From the NCBI RefSeq assembly GCF_035083965.1, contig NC_089727.1, positions 16,320,769-16,384,768 of the forward strand: a stretch of DNA of 64,000 nucleotides, in the 5' to 3' direction. The DNA is from Branchiostoma lanceolatum. Its lineage: Eukaryota; Chordata; Leptocardii; Amphioxiformes; Branchiostomatidae. This document shows, in pieces, positions 40,501 to 52,271 of the stretch. Within the stretch, counting starts at the first letter, position 1, and every line of letters starts with the position of its first letter. Below the pieces are notes generated by a model. It saw only the letters and a program-made list of their open reading frames with translations. It did no database searches and was not told the origin of the DNA. The translations under genes and the position numbers were made by a program.

Positions 40501-43417
40501 CCATCATATTTGACCTGAAAATTATGTTTTTGTCTCCTGATTTACCAAAATCAGAGAGGTAGAAGAAACAAAACTCAGCTGGTCCTGTAGCGGAAGGGAT
40601 AGGCTTTCATCCCATACACAGTTGATTTACTTCGGAATACTTCCCTGGAAGAGACAGTACCTAGACTCGAGGGTGCGCAGCCTCCAATTGAAACCCCAAA
40701 TAAACTGGGGTGTGCTCCCTTAATATATATTGTTACTAGTTAGCAATCTGCTTTCTACCTAATCCTCCCAAAATATATGTGATTAAATAAATTGATAAAC
40801 AAAAGCTATGTAATGACTTTTAAGTGTTTGTGAAAACAACAGATAGTCCTGGTACGCCAAAAATAATTACTCAAGCAACTGGATAAGGTTTCAAGTTTCT
40901 TTACAACATAATGTACAAAACCTTATCCAGTTGCTTGAGTAATTATTTTTGGCGTATCTTATTACCTGGATGTCTAACCTTCATCAACGATAGTCCTGGT
41001 AGTCTGATATAACATTATTACACATGTACAAATAAAATAACTTGTGCTAGTATTTCTTGCAAACTTTATAATATTTTAGTAAACTTACAGTTGACAGTCA
41101 ACAGCTCAGATAAGTCCTACAGAACTTCAACCAGTACCAAACAGTCGGTGTGCCTATTCAACAGTCAGGAGAGCACCGGAATACACCTAAAGAAGTGTGA
41201 AATCAGAATGTTTTGATTAGTACATATTGCAAGTTGCTATATTTTGGTGAAAACAATGTACATATAGCCCTATGAATAAGAAATCACTGCAATTTATTTC
41301 TCATCCACTCACATGTACATGTAGTGTCACTTTAAATTTCTACAAGGATATAATGTCCTTGGTTTCTGGTGTCAATTACACACACTGAATAATTCAACAC
41401 CAAAAAGTATGTACTTTATGATGCCATGCCATTATGTATGTATTAGACATACCCTACCACTTATTACGTATGTACACACTCAATTTTTCGATGCCCCTCC
41501 CCATTTTGACGGAAGTTTCTAAAAGATTCTAACGCAATACACATACAGTACATAATTATTCAATAATCTTAGCCCCCCCCCCCCCCCCCCCACACACACA
41601 CACGGTACTTGGGAAATGTGTGGACGTTCATAAAATTTGCGCTTTCTTTAGCACAAATCAGGTATAGCAGAAAACCCGCAGTTTTCCCGCAAATGCAGCA
41701 TGACCAGGTTTGTCGTGCTCTGATTGACCTATGACCCAAAATGGCGTCGCCCTGACACCTCACCCCAGAGGCAAGAAAGGGTAAAAAAAAACGCTAATGA
41801 TTGACAACACCTTGGGCCCGTTTTGGGGGCAGCCAAGCAAACTCTATTTAGTCGTCTTCTAATTATTTGTGTTGGACTCGAAGCGGATGTGCAATTTTAG
41901 TCTTTTATCCCAGCAAACAACGCTGTTGACTGTTTCACCGACTGTGACCTTTAGGAAAATGTGTTCTGAAAGAACAACGTTACTGAGGTCAAAAGACGCG
42001 GTGCAGATATTATCATGTTACTTGTGAAACACCCATACATCCATACATGCAACACAACTGTCATTGCATATACTAGCTGGCAGATAAGGTTCTTACCTAT
42101 GTAAACTTGGCTGTAACCTGTAGATGGAAGCCCACTTCGCCGTGGTACAGGTTACCTTCACGTCCTTGCTTCACGTCTGACAAGTTTGTTTCCCGCGCCT
42201 TAGGTATGGAAATTTTGTCACATGCGATGATCACGCTGTGTTCACGCGGGTACTGACCAATCACAGACTGAGCGCAATCGCTGGACCAATCAGAAGCTCA
42301 TAATCCCTCGAGGCGCGCTTTGCAGTTGTGTGCCTTGTGATATTATAATAGATTTTAAAGATGTAGTCTATATTTGGTAAGTCTATCAGACTTGGGCTCT
42401 GTAGAACTGTTACATGTAACTGTCAGTTAATGTCACACAGTGCCAGGCTTATAGCAATCCAATGGTTTTTATATCATGTATTCTTGGTTAGATTTACCCA
42501 CAACATACTATAATTCCATATCTGTTGTCTCTACATTTTAAAAGTTTATCATATAATCAAAGAGAAACTTGTCTTGGTCACTGTCCTGGTCAGAACACCT
42601 CAGCCGTCACTTGCAGACTGATGTTGTTTGCATTACTGCTAGTTTTATAGTAAGGTGAGAAATTTGAAGTGGAAACTGTGTATGGTTTTGACTATTGCAA
42701 TGTTGACTGTACGTCATGTTTAAACTATGAAAGCGATATGTTTACGTCACATTTATGCAATGCGTGAAGGTTATGAAAATATCTGCGTCTTAAATAGGTA
42801 TTTACGTTGTTCGGAAAGGATAAGGAAAGGTCAGTTTTATCTTTCAGTTGCCTTTCCAAAATCGTAAAGTCTGCTGAAATAATTCAATTTCTTTAATGGC
42901 TCTTAACGTAGTAAGGAAAGGCTGCGGAAAGGTCAACTTGTCTTTCAGTTGCCTTTCCGAAATCGTAAAGTTTGCTGAAATAATTCAATTACTTTAATAG
43001 CTCTTTACGTAATGAAGAAAGGCTACGGAAAGGTCAAAATTATCTTTCAGTTGCCTTTCCGAAATTGTAAAGTCTGCTGAAATATTCAACCACCTTTAAT
43101 ACATATTTACGTAGTTCGGAAAGTTGGCTTAAATATCAGTTTTCGTGCTGTGCCGGTCACATCCCAAAATGGCCCAAGCGAATTAAAGAGGCGAAAGAAA
43201 GAATCTCAGGTGGCAGTTGTGATCTCCGAGTTAAAGATTCTGACTGAGGTGTCGAAGGTGACACCACCGACGTACGTCCTAGGCCTTCTCCAAGAATGTG
43301 GACTTTCCTAGGCCTCTTCCTCGATAGCTTCTTTAAGGGGCAGAGGATACATCCAGCACACCCTAGTCTTGCCATCAAACCCGGCTTAGCTTCCGACTTT
43401 GATTCGGTGGTTCCCAT
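37519..43417 (-). CDS. Tentative two-exon gene F: acylated-type N-terminus plus LEAES pentapeptide repeats
   Basis: Proposed exons are 43276-43417 (142 nt) and 37519-38159 (641 nt), with a GTACGT donor, a TCTTGTAG acceptor and matching phases (260 aa). Exon 1 begins MGTTES, a match to the N-myristoylation pattern, followed by the clustered cysteines GCAGCILC and the basic [10 protein letters not shown]. This combination is typical of membrane-anchored cytosolic proteins. Exon 2 holds about two dozen LEAES-type units and a unique tail ([15 protein letters not shown]). I do not know the family. The join across the CACTA element rests only on splice signals and phase. A strong donor (AAG then GTAAGT) directly after the stop at 37519 is odd and could mean that the true last exons lie further on or that another frame is used. 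Confidence 0.3.
37785..38135. repeat. 15-bp minisatellite inside exon 2 of gene F
   Basis: About 23 copies of GCCTCTAAGCTCTCC, with variants carrying GAG or TCGG, sit in tandem. The unit is a multiple of three, so all frames stay open on both strands. On the minus strand it reads as LEAES repeats. Confidence 0.9.
39531..39694 (-). pseudogene. Zinc-finger exon remnant of the CACTA transposase
   Basis: A strong acceptor (TTTTTTTCTTGCAG) opens a frame containing [16 protein letters not shown], a C-x2-C...H pattern followed by basic and aromatic residues. C-x2-C...H motifs occur near the N-terminus of transposase-associated proteins of CACTA-like elements. No DDE catalytic region was found elsewhere in the element. 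Confidence 0.4.
40853..40956. repeat. Foldback repeat nested in the CACTA element
   Basis: Arms of about 37 bases (TACGCCAAAAATAATTACTC and its inverse) flank a 30-base centre. The right arm continues into TTACCTGGATGTCTAAC, as in the dispersed repeat at 32030-32168. It inserted after the CACTA element. Confidence 0.6.
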
Positions 43418-46400
43418 GTTTGGTTTGTCTTCAACTTGACAAATTCACTTATTCACAGCAAACTTTAGATATCGATACCTTGTTCGACTGTGAACAATCG
43501 AGAATAGGTGCGCGTGCCATAGCAACGGCCAGTGAGAGAACAAATGTTGCGTCTTGGATTATGCTATTCGACTGGAGGGGGGTGTGTGTATTTTTTTGCT
43601 AGGTAACGTTACATCGATATCTCGGCCTAGGAATCAAATTATTTTTCAAGGCAATTTTGAATGGGCGGGGGATTGTTTTATTTGCCGATCGCGTCAAAGA
43701 ATTAGCCTCTACTAGGCTCCGCGGATCGCTGGGAAAGTAGTAGTAATTGGTCCTAGCGTTATGCGGTAAATTATCACACGATGCGGAACACCCGTATCGA
43801 ACGTTTTCGCGGCCCAGGTATGACAATAACAAAGTTGCAATAAAAACTTCCTCTGCAAGTCGGAAACGGTCTTTTCAGTCAATCTGCTTTCAGGTTTGGT
43901 TCGAGCGGGACCTAAAAAGTATTTAAAGTACGTCCTGCAGTTGCATATGACCCAACATGACCCCATTTGAAAGTGGTCGGCAGAATGTTAAAAAAAACAC
44001 AATTTTTTTACTTATTTTGTAGATTGTACCCTCAACTTAAACATATTCGTTTGTCATGCTTCAGAAATGCACCCTAACGTTACTATAATTTTATTGGCTT
44101 CGATGTCAGTCAGTCTGTGGTCCTTATCATAGAAATCCCCATAGGCCGAAGACTGTGTTCTGCTACCTTAAGTTTATTATCTTCGCCGAGTACTTGTACT
44201 CGGAGAGGATTATGTTTTCGGTTGAAAAATCTGTTGGGTGGGTCTGAATGTATGTCAGGAGCATAACTCAAGAAAACTTCAATCAATCTTTATGATTTTT
44301 GGTAGGTGTGTAGTGGTTGTGTAAATGAAGGTCAAGTTCGAAAATGGTTTACCTTGCGTTTTTCAATAGTACTGCAGCGGACTTAGCATTTTTTTGTGTT
44401 TGTATGTAGGCAAAAAAAGTGACGGAAACGTTGATGGATCTTCATGTTTTTTTTGCAGGTGTGTAGATGTTGTGAAAACGGAGGTCAAGTTCAAAAATGG
44501 TTCTCCTGGCACTTTCCGTCGGTACTGCAGCGGGTTTTGTGTGGATGTGAATTTTCTTGTGGACAACATAACTCAAGAAGCTGTTGATGGATCCTTATGA
44601 TATTTAGTGGATGGGTAGGATTTACCGAAAGGAAGGTCAAGTTCGATAATGGGCCTTCTAGCGGGTACCAAAGGTACTGCAGCAGAGCTTCAAAATGTAG
44701 GGGCATATTTTCTGAAAGTGCTATGGTCATGATTTTTGTGTGGTAGATAGTTCATGCCACAGAAAGTAAGTTCTGTAAATTTTGGCCCCCTAGCGGCTTG
44801 TTAAGAACCGCAGTGGGTGTTTTTGTTTTGACATTCGGACATGAATAACTTGAGAATGGGTCGACAGATCGTCGTGATGTTTGGTATGTAGAGAGCTCGG
44901 ATGGTGCTTTACATAATCAATGACTAATTATGCAAATAAGGAGCTAATTTGCATAATTAGTAAGGAAAGTTTGTTAACCCACTGCCTTTCAATGGGACAT
45001 GGGACAGTGTCAGGTCATGTAAACAGATAGCCTTGCATAAACATACATGTAGGTCAAATAAATAAACTATTCTCCAAGCAGAGGTGTGGGTCCTGCTGGT
45101 TTTTGACGCGTTCAGTTTAAGCATTTTTGTTCAACACGGTTGGCGACATAACGAAATAGGGACAAAATAGAAAGCCTGACTAGAAACACCTAAAAACGTG
45201 CCAGATTTATTCTATTCATATGTATTGACTGTACTATTTCATCATCACTTTCAACTTTCAACACTGCCATATCGAACCTTTGTGGCCCATATAATATCAA
45301 CATACTCATATTTTTTCATGACCAGTTATAACATATATCAGCACACTCTACACATATACTAGTCCTGTACCACCAAATGATTTTTAACCCTATCTTAACT
45401 GGCCTCAATCGCCCAATCATAACGTCCAAATGGTATGGTGCATGATCAAATTTGCAGGGGGTGATAGGCACGTAAATATAAATCACTTTCCATAATAAGC
45501 CTTGATTATTTGGCGAAGATAATGTGTTTGTGGAACTCTAGTTTGCAGATGATACGGATTCAGTTTGTCGGTTAGAGCGAAATGATAACGTTTGTACTGT
45601 ATATTGAGAAGTAATTGAACGGTTACAGTTGTACTCCATCTAGTTATCACTAGATGGCGCTCAGTCACTGCCAATGCCATCCTAGATACGAATCGGCGAC
45701 TTGAACTCGGCGGCCAGTTTTACGTCTGCAGTAGTGCACTTTTAATTTTTTACCTGCGTGAACAATTTTCATTTTTAGCCCTTTTCTGTGGGCGTGTAGT
45801 GTGTCAACACCTTGCCCCTGTCTTGGCAGTCCCCCGGGGAGCCCAGAGACATCATAGTCGGTTAAGTGCCTGGGCAATATTGTATGAACTTCGGTCCACA
45901 TCGATCGTCTTCCAGGCTTGAGCCAGCGAAGTAAGTTAACTTACAGTCTTAATTTTGATGACGTAAGATCGTGATCGTGAGCAAAAATGTGTCAATTTTC
46001 CGGTAATTATATTGCCAAGACTGCAATGATTGTTTTAACTGGCACTGGCAGCGTCGCTTGCTTTTTGTGCTTCAATCACCTTTTGAAAAACAGCTGAGAA
46101 AGTTCATGAACACAAATTTTCTTTAGGGGGGGGGGGGCAAAAACGTTTTATTGTATGGGGCAGCCTCAGCTTTGTAGGACTTCGACTTGTAGCTGTGCTG
46201 TTTAAGACATGATGTTCCCTGGCTGATTTTGTGAAATCTAATTGTTGACGTTAGTTGGAAAAGGTTAGGAAAATATTGGCAGAAAAATATGTCACTAACA
46301 ATCACACCTGGCAGTAGAATTGTGCCTAATCGTAACTGTCACTTTTGTTGTTGTGTTAATTAGTTTTTTTTCTATGAGTGATTATCTGTTACCAATTAAA

Positions 46401-46482
46401 ACATTAGTAAAAGAGACTGAACTAAGCATCCATTGCAGCTTCTCAGTTTGTGAAGAATCAGCATTCCTGACACCTGTCAAAG
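43418..46482. other. Intergenic region with degenerate tandem repeats
   Basis: From about 44175 a repeated module of about 120-140 bases appears three or four times (GGTCAAGTTCGAAAATGG, then GGTACTGCAGCGG). It starts with the palindrome GAGTACTTGTACTCGG. A half copy of the CTCCAAGCAGAGG MITE lies near 45072. A poly-G tract is at 46127-46137. No gene is supported. Confidence 0.4.
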
Positions 46483-49400
46483 ATGTTCCCAAGTGTCGTG
46501 TTCAAAGACTGCACCTTTGAGGGCAATGAGATAAAAGTGCAGGTCAATAGTAACAACAACAACAACACAACTAATAATTATAACTATGGACAGCAGCAAC
46601 CAGGTTAGTTGTATATATCAATAATGTCATTTTGCAATTACAATTGAAATATTGTGAAACTTTGTTTTAATAACCCTTGCCCATACAGCATAAAGATACA
46701 CATTATGTTATGCAGGTGATATCTATGGTGTTCATTAGATTAATAAACCTTGAATTTTTACATAACATTCACTGAATAAGAGGTAATTTGTAATAATGAC
46801 CACTTGTCCATGTAATGACTGAATTCTAAGAATACATGCATATTTAGACATTACTTGATTTGTATGAAAATACTTGCCTTGATGAAACAATTGTAATTCC
46901 TTTTGTTATCGTGAAATGTTTTGAAATGGCACTGGGCCAATGTACCACTGATGTGATTTTTTAACAGTTACTGTTACATGTATCTCTCTCTCTTTCCCAT
47001 TTCGTTACATCATTATGCTTGTAACCATACATACCTTTTGTTTCTTTCCAAAACCTACCATCTGTTTCTTTCAAAACCATTTAATTCTTAATTGTTAGCT
47101 TTGATTTTTGTTTGACAATTGAAATGTAGGGGCAGACTCTTCTACTAACACACCACCAGAGGGAGGGAGACAGGAACACGATAGAGGACCTTCAGCACAT
47201 CAGGGGAACCAGGCTTCCAATGCTGCTCCAGACCCACAGTCCTTCCCACCCCCACATGATGAGGCTGACACACCTAGTAGCCTACCTAGCCTTGTCACTG
47301 CAAGCTCCTCGTGGGTGTCAAGTGATGACGCAGGCTGGGAGACAGATCTGTCATCTTCTAATAGCCAAGTAACCTCAGCAACCTCGGAAGATTTCACATC
47401 ACCAAAGCAGAGGGTAAATGAAGACGAGGGGAGAGCACAAGTTGCTGATAGGGCGGAACCAGTGGAAGACAATGGTGATGGGGAGGAGGAGGAGGAAGTA
47501 GAGGATGCTGCTGCTACTGAAGATGAAAAGTGGGAGGTGGAGAGCAAGGAAAAGGAGGGTGATTGCAGTTCCAGGGAGCTTGAGGATGTGCAGCTCAGCG
47601 TAGATGAAAGTGGTGGGTCTTCTGCCTCCATGTCTGCAGCTGGACCTTTGTTGAGCACAGGTTTGGGTTTGACCGGTGGTCAACAAACTGGGGACCAACC
47701 AATGTCCCTTCGCAATCACAGCGCTTCATCTGCAGTACATCGCCCTGAGACAGAGAACATTTCCCCATCCTCGGCAAGTTCACGCTTGAGCCCAGCTGTA
47801 TCACCTGCCGGACAGGTACAGGAAGAAGACACGCAAGCCCGGCTGACTGCAGGGCTACTCGGTGACCTGCCTAGAGATGACCGACCGGACACAGCAGCAC
47901 GGGACGAGATAGACCCAGAGATGGCGGCAATGCTAGGAAGGCTGAGAGAAGAGGACATCCCAGGTAATGGAATGGGTGAGCCTGAAGAAGAGGCAGCAGT
48001 AGACCCAAATGAGCAAGCCACAGGGCCGTCCAATGGAGATGCTTGCCCACCACAACCATGTCAACACCCTCGCATAATGCTGCAAGTCTCTCCAGAAGAA
48101 CCTATTGAAGGTCAGTTTCTTCAATGATTAATCATAGATCACTTAAAACAAAACTCTAGGCATTTTAGTGCTGTAGGTGTAAATGGTAACTATAGCTCTT
48201 TTGCCTTCATAGTGATATTTGTCAACATTGATTTAGATATTCTCTAAATGTGATGGTTACCGTAATGCAAGATGTTAATTTCAGGTGACACAGTGGATTT
48301 TGAGCTGCTGAATGTGCCCTTGCATGGGATCGGCGATGTGGAGTGGAAACACAACGGCAGACCTGTCCAACAAGCCTTCGGCCTCCACCATACCATCAAC
48401 AGTGTCAGCCAGACGGATGCTGGTGTCTACCAATGCATCGTATACAGAGAACAGAAAAAGATCAACGTTGTTGCTGTGGTGGAAGTGACGCTGCGTGTGA
48501 AGAGTAAGTTGAAAAGAATAAATGACTGTGTTAAGTTTGAAAAGAATGAATGACTGGATTCCAGCATTGTTTGATTTAATAGCTCTAGTCTGCTTCGAAT
48601 GGGGCGGAGTCACGACTGTTGGGAGTGGACCAAAACTAAGGAGGCTGGGCTCCAGGCAATATGGTTGGTTCATATCTTCCCGTTCATCAATGTTCTGTAT
48701 CAGATGTCCTCATTGGTTCTTACTGAGTCCTCTCTTCTCTTCATTGCAGAGTCCACAGATGTAACAGGACAGCCATGTGTAGAGGAGGAAGGTGGAAGTG
48801 ATGGAAGTCCTGGAAGGGAAGAACACCATCCAGGTACATTCTAAAATTATGAAATTATAGTTCAAAGGTATGATTCTTACATACAGTATAGATCAGTCAG
48901 AAAAAAGACTTCAGGCTTCATCATTTTTTTTCGTTGGTTTTTGAAAACATGAACTTGACTACATTCACTGCCTTAAACTGTATGTACCAACTTGTACATA
49001 CTTTTCCTTCTGACTCTCTTTTCATGTTCATATTCCAATATTGACATCTTTTAGAATCAGAGAACCAAAAATATGAATTGGTATCACCTTACCTTCCATT
49101 TGTAATCCCAACAGCAGCAGACAGAAGTGGAGATTCAAGCATGCAAACCAATGCTTCCCTTCCAGGCAGTGGACGTAATGGGCTGTCTGATCAGTCTGCA
49201 CCGGGCGGCAGGGACAGTGCTGCTGATGCACCTGTCCTTGGAGGTATGTTCAACGTTATTGCACCAGACAGAATAAGATTAAACAAGCTAACTCAAATGT
49301 ATGAACTTCACTGAATATGATCAACCTACAATTTTTCTATATGACACAAGGTCTAGATCTGTTACAGAATGATATAAAGGCATATCTAGTGTAAAGCTAA

Positions 49401-52271
49401 AAGCGGTCCCCAGAAAGTGCGAAATGGACAAAATGGAACGTTCCTTATATTTCACTATCTACTGGTATTTCATTTCATAATGTTACATATGTTTTAGTTT
49501 GATCCATTTCGTTCCATTTCGCACTTTCTGGGGACCCGCTAAAATATTGGGTTTTGACCCTGATATGTTCTACATTTCAGCAACTGCAGGAAATCCAGAT
49601 TACGAGTCCCTTCAACAGAGATATCAGCAGGGACAGAGGCTGATGAAGGAACACAATGACCTCTCATGTATGAACTTGCCATATAGAAATGTTCTATAGG
49701 TGTAGATTATAGATCATTAATGATATTTTTATAGTTGATGATAATTTTTTTCAAAATTCTATTTTCATACATGTAGTGTGATGTCTGACATATTTCTTGA
49801 TTTTGTCATTAAGGCAACTAATCACTAGATAATAGTAAAACAAAACAAAACAAGCTACCAAGAAACCTAAGCATACATTTTTCTTTTCACAGACTATCCA
49901 TTCTTGACCGGTCCATTTCCTGCTGACCAACGTGACTGTGTAGTCATGAATGCTGGACCAGGTGAAACCACGACACCGTTCGACCCGATGCTTGAAAAGC
50001 TGACTGCTACTACAGAGGTACCAGTGACCGCCAAGAAGACGTCTCCACCAAACCGCACAGCTCCCTTAGCTCTGAGTATAGAGAGGAAGGACAGTGCACA
50101 GTTTATGAAGGATGGCTCCAATGAACAGTCCGTTTCTGTAGGTCTCCTTTTATAATAACTGTCAACTACTACTCTCCAAGCAGAGGAGGGTCTTCGGCTG
50201 GTTTTTGACGTGTTTAAAGGCGTTTAGAAACACGTCAAAAACCAGCCGAAACCCCTCCTCTGCTTGGAGAGTAGTCAACTACAATGTAATTGTATTCTTA
50301 CATCGTTGAATGTTAGACATCCAGGTGATAAGGATGCAAGGTAACAGTCTCTCACAAAAGGAAGTGAATGCTACCTGAATACGTGTCCAATTTCTAGAAT
50401 ATATCCAGTTGCTTGAGTAACCAATACCTTGTGTAATTGTACTCTTGTAAGCTTTCATGTTGAGGGGGAGTATTTATATTTTTAATAGCAAAGTGAGCTT
50501 GAAGATATTAATAACAAAGCAAAAGTTATTGTCCACTTTCTCTTACTTTCAATTAGTGCATGAATGCATGTAGTGTTACACATAACATGTTGTTCATCAA
50601 TGCTGACTTTGACAATTTTTAAATCTTACCTGTGACGAATCTTTTGTATCAGCACATATTAACATCAGTCACCAAAACTAAATGTAACTATTGACTTGTG
50701 TCCTCTTTTCACATCAATTCTGGTGCATTGTCAAGTGATTAACATGTAGGTAAAAATATACATTAGTTGTGGAGTCATGGCTAAAAAACCTGGCCTGTAA
50801 TGTATTTGTTGTCTTCCATTTTAGGGTGGAGGAATAGGATCTGGAGAGACCAAGACGGACAGATCCGGGGCAAGTGGCAGCTCTGATAGGAGTGCCAGGG
50901 AACAGCCCTGTCGCAGGGGTTCGAGGTGTGTTTGTTTTTAGGTCATCGCAAAATTTGATTACTGTAAATGCATGTAAGTTTGCATGGTTTTTATTTCACG
51001 CTAAGGCGAAAATTGAGTGTTTGCGGTGGTTTTAAGTTTGCAGCAGCGCTATAATTACATACTGCTACAGTATTGGACAAAAATGTTTGCGGTGGCTTTA
51101 AGTTTGCTGTGAAACGGTTGCGAACATAAAACCACCGCAAACATTTCTGCATTTACAGTACTTTACTACCGTTTGTTTAAAATTTTTTATGTTATTGCCA
51201 TCAAACCCTACATTCTATTTCAGTTAGATCAAGACCAACATATAGTACATAGTTCTACCCCCACACTGATTAAAACACTTTGACACTTAATAATACTGTA
51301 TAATGTTGAGATGACTCTATAAAGTCTGACCTTTGTCTGCTTTTAAAGCCAATGATAACATTATCAACAAAATTCTACAAGGAAAAGTGCTGGTCCAGGA
51401 ATACACTTTTAATTCAATGTTGACTTAATCCCTCTTGTATTACAGTAGCTCATCAGGACAGAAAGATACAAGGTGTCCCGACAGGTCACCAGTCCAAACC
51501 AAAAAGTTGTCCGTCCCTGCCCAACCTGACATAAATCGTGAGTGTTCACAAGTTTTGCTTGAGTGCTTTTCTTGATCATGAACTTCAGTCACATGCTATT
51601 TATCTTTTCAGGTCTACGTGTAGTGTAACTTGTAGGTGTAGGTTTGTGTAAATGATAATATATTATAAAAAAAATTGTTGATCTCCACATTCATGTACAA
51701 ATGTACCATCACAAACCAAAACAACTTCATGTGCATAAAAAGGAACATGAATGATCATATTTAGTATCATAGCTATCTAGTACAAAATACTAGAGACATT
51801 GTATACAGACTGGAAATATTTTGTTATGTTATATATATATGCACCCATTCAAAGCTGTAACACAATGCAGGCTATGCCGCTATTATTGGCTACATAAGTC
51901 CTTCCTTATATTATATTTTGTTCATGTCATCATTAATCAAATACGATACATGCACATCTCTCTCCATAGCTACCTATTATAAGATCCCACTGTCGGAGCT
52001 CATGGATGATGCTGACCTTCTGGACGAGGTCAAGGTCAAGCTCGACCAGGACTGCTGCGGCCGCAAGAACTGGAAGAATCTGGGGTCGAAGTTTGGAATC
52101 CCACGCGATCAGCTGGAGAACTTTGCTTTCCACCGGAGGTGCACCGAGGCAGTGCTGGAGAGGGTCTCCTCAGAGAGTCCTGAAACCTCTGTGGGAGACC
52201 TTATGAATATTTTGTACCAAATAAAGAGGGGGGATGTGGTTGACATGATCAGACAGAACTTGGACATGTGA
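46483..52271 (+). CDS. Gene E: cytosolic Ig plus death-domain protein with Asn-rich N-terminus (ten exons, 806 aa)
   Basis: Exons: 46483-46603, 47130-48110, 48285-48503, 48750-48833, 49055-49243, 49581-49667, 49893-50137, 50825-50925, 51446-51537, 51970-52271. They total 2421 nt, all GT-AG, all in phase. An in-frame TGA 15 bases before the ATG supports the start. There is no signal peptide or membrane helix. Residues 1-40 contain KVQVNSNNNNNTTNNYNYG. Residues 41-367 are acidic, Ser/Pro-rich and probably disordered. Residues 368-440 form one Ig domain with VEWKHNG and DAGVYQC; the B-strand Cys is replaced by Leu, which is common in intracellular Ig folds. Residues 707-806 form a death domain with NWKNLGSKFGI. 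The combination of an Ig fold and a death domain in a soluble protein recalls MALT1, but no paracaspase domain is present. A role as an adaptor for death-domain receptors is inferred. Confidence 0.85.
49402..49540. mobile_element. Short MITE in intron 5 of gene E
   Basis: Inverted ends (AGCGGTCCCCAGAAAGTGCG and its near-exact inverse) bound a 139-base non-coding element. Confidence 0.65.
50170..50273. mobile_element. Palindromic MITE with 9-bp target duplication in intron 7 of gene E
   Basis: The 104-base element is almost entirely palindromic, with termini TACTCTCCAAGCAGAGGAGG. An exact 9-bp duplication, GTCAACTAC, flanks it (50161-50169 and 50274-50282). Perfect arms and an intact duplication point to a recent insertion. 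The 9-bp duplication suggests mobilisation by a Mutator-like transposase. Confidence 0.8.
50960..51160. mobile_element. MITE of the TACTGTAAATGCA family in intron 8 of gene E
   Basis: Ends TACTGTAAATGCA and TGCATTTACAGTA are exact inverts. The interior has three GCGGTGG(C/T)TTTAAG blocks. It is the sister of 36070-36254. Confidence 0.75.

Larger units (their letters stand above)
38386..43152. mobile_element. CACTA/EnSpm-type DNA transposon, 4.77 kb
   Basis: The ends are inverted and begin CACAGCACGAAAA, then GATATTTAAGC on both sides. A 3-bp target duplication, CCG, is at 38383-38385 and 43153-43155. The CACAG terminus, a 3-bp duplication and long subterminal regions of short repeated motifs (CGTAAAGG, CCTTTCCG; about 38400-38830 and 42780-43140) are the hallmarks of the EnSpm/CACTA superfamily. 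Only a small coding remnant is visible (39531-39694), so the copy is non-autonomous. It also contains a nested foldback repeat (40853-40956) and a poly-C/CA tract near 41574-41602. It lies in the proposed intron of gene F. Confidence 0.8.

Noticed and set aside
41574-41602. Poly-C followed by CA repeats as a possible structural element
   Set aside because: It is an ordinary homopolymer plus microsatellite inside the CACTA element, with no further structure seen.
45665-45901. 78-codon basic frame between gene F and gene E
   Set aside because: It has a repeat-like feel but no domain, splice signal or second copy in the window to support a call.
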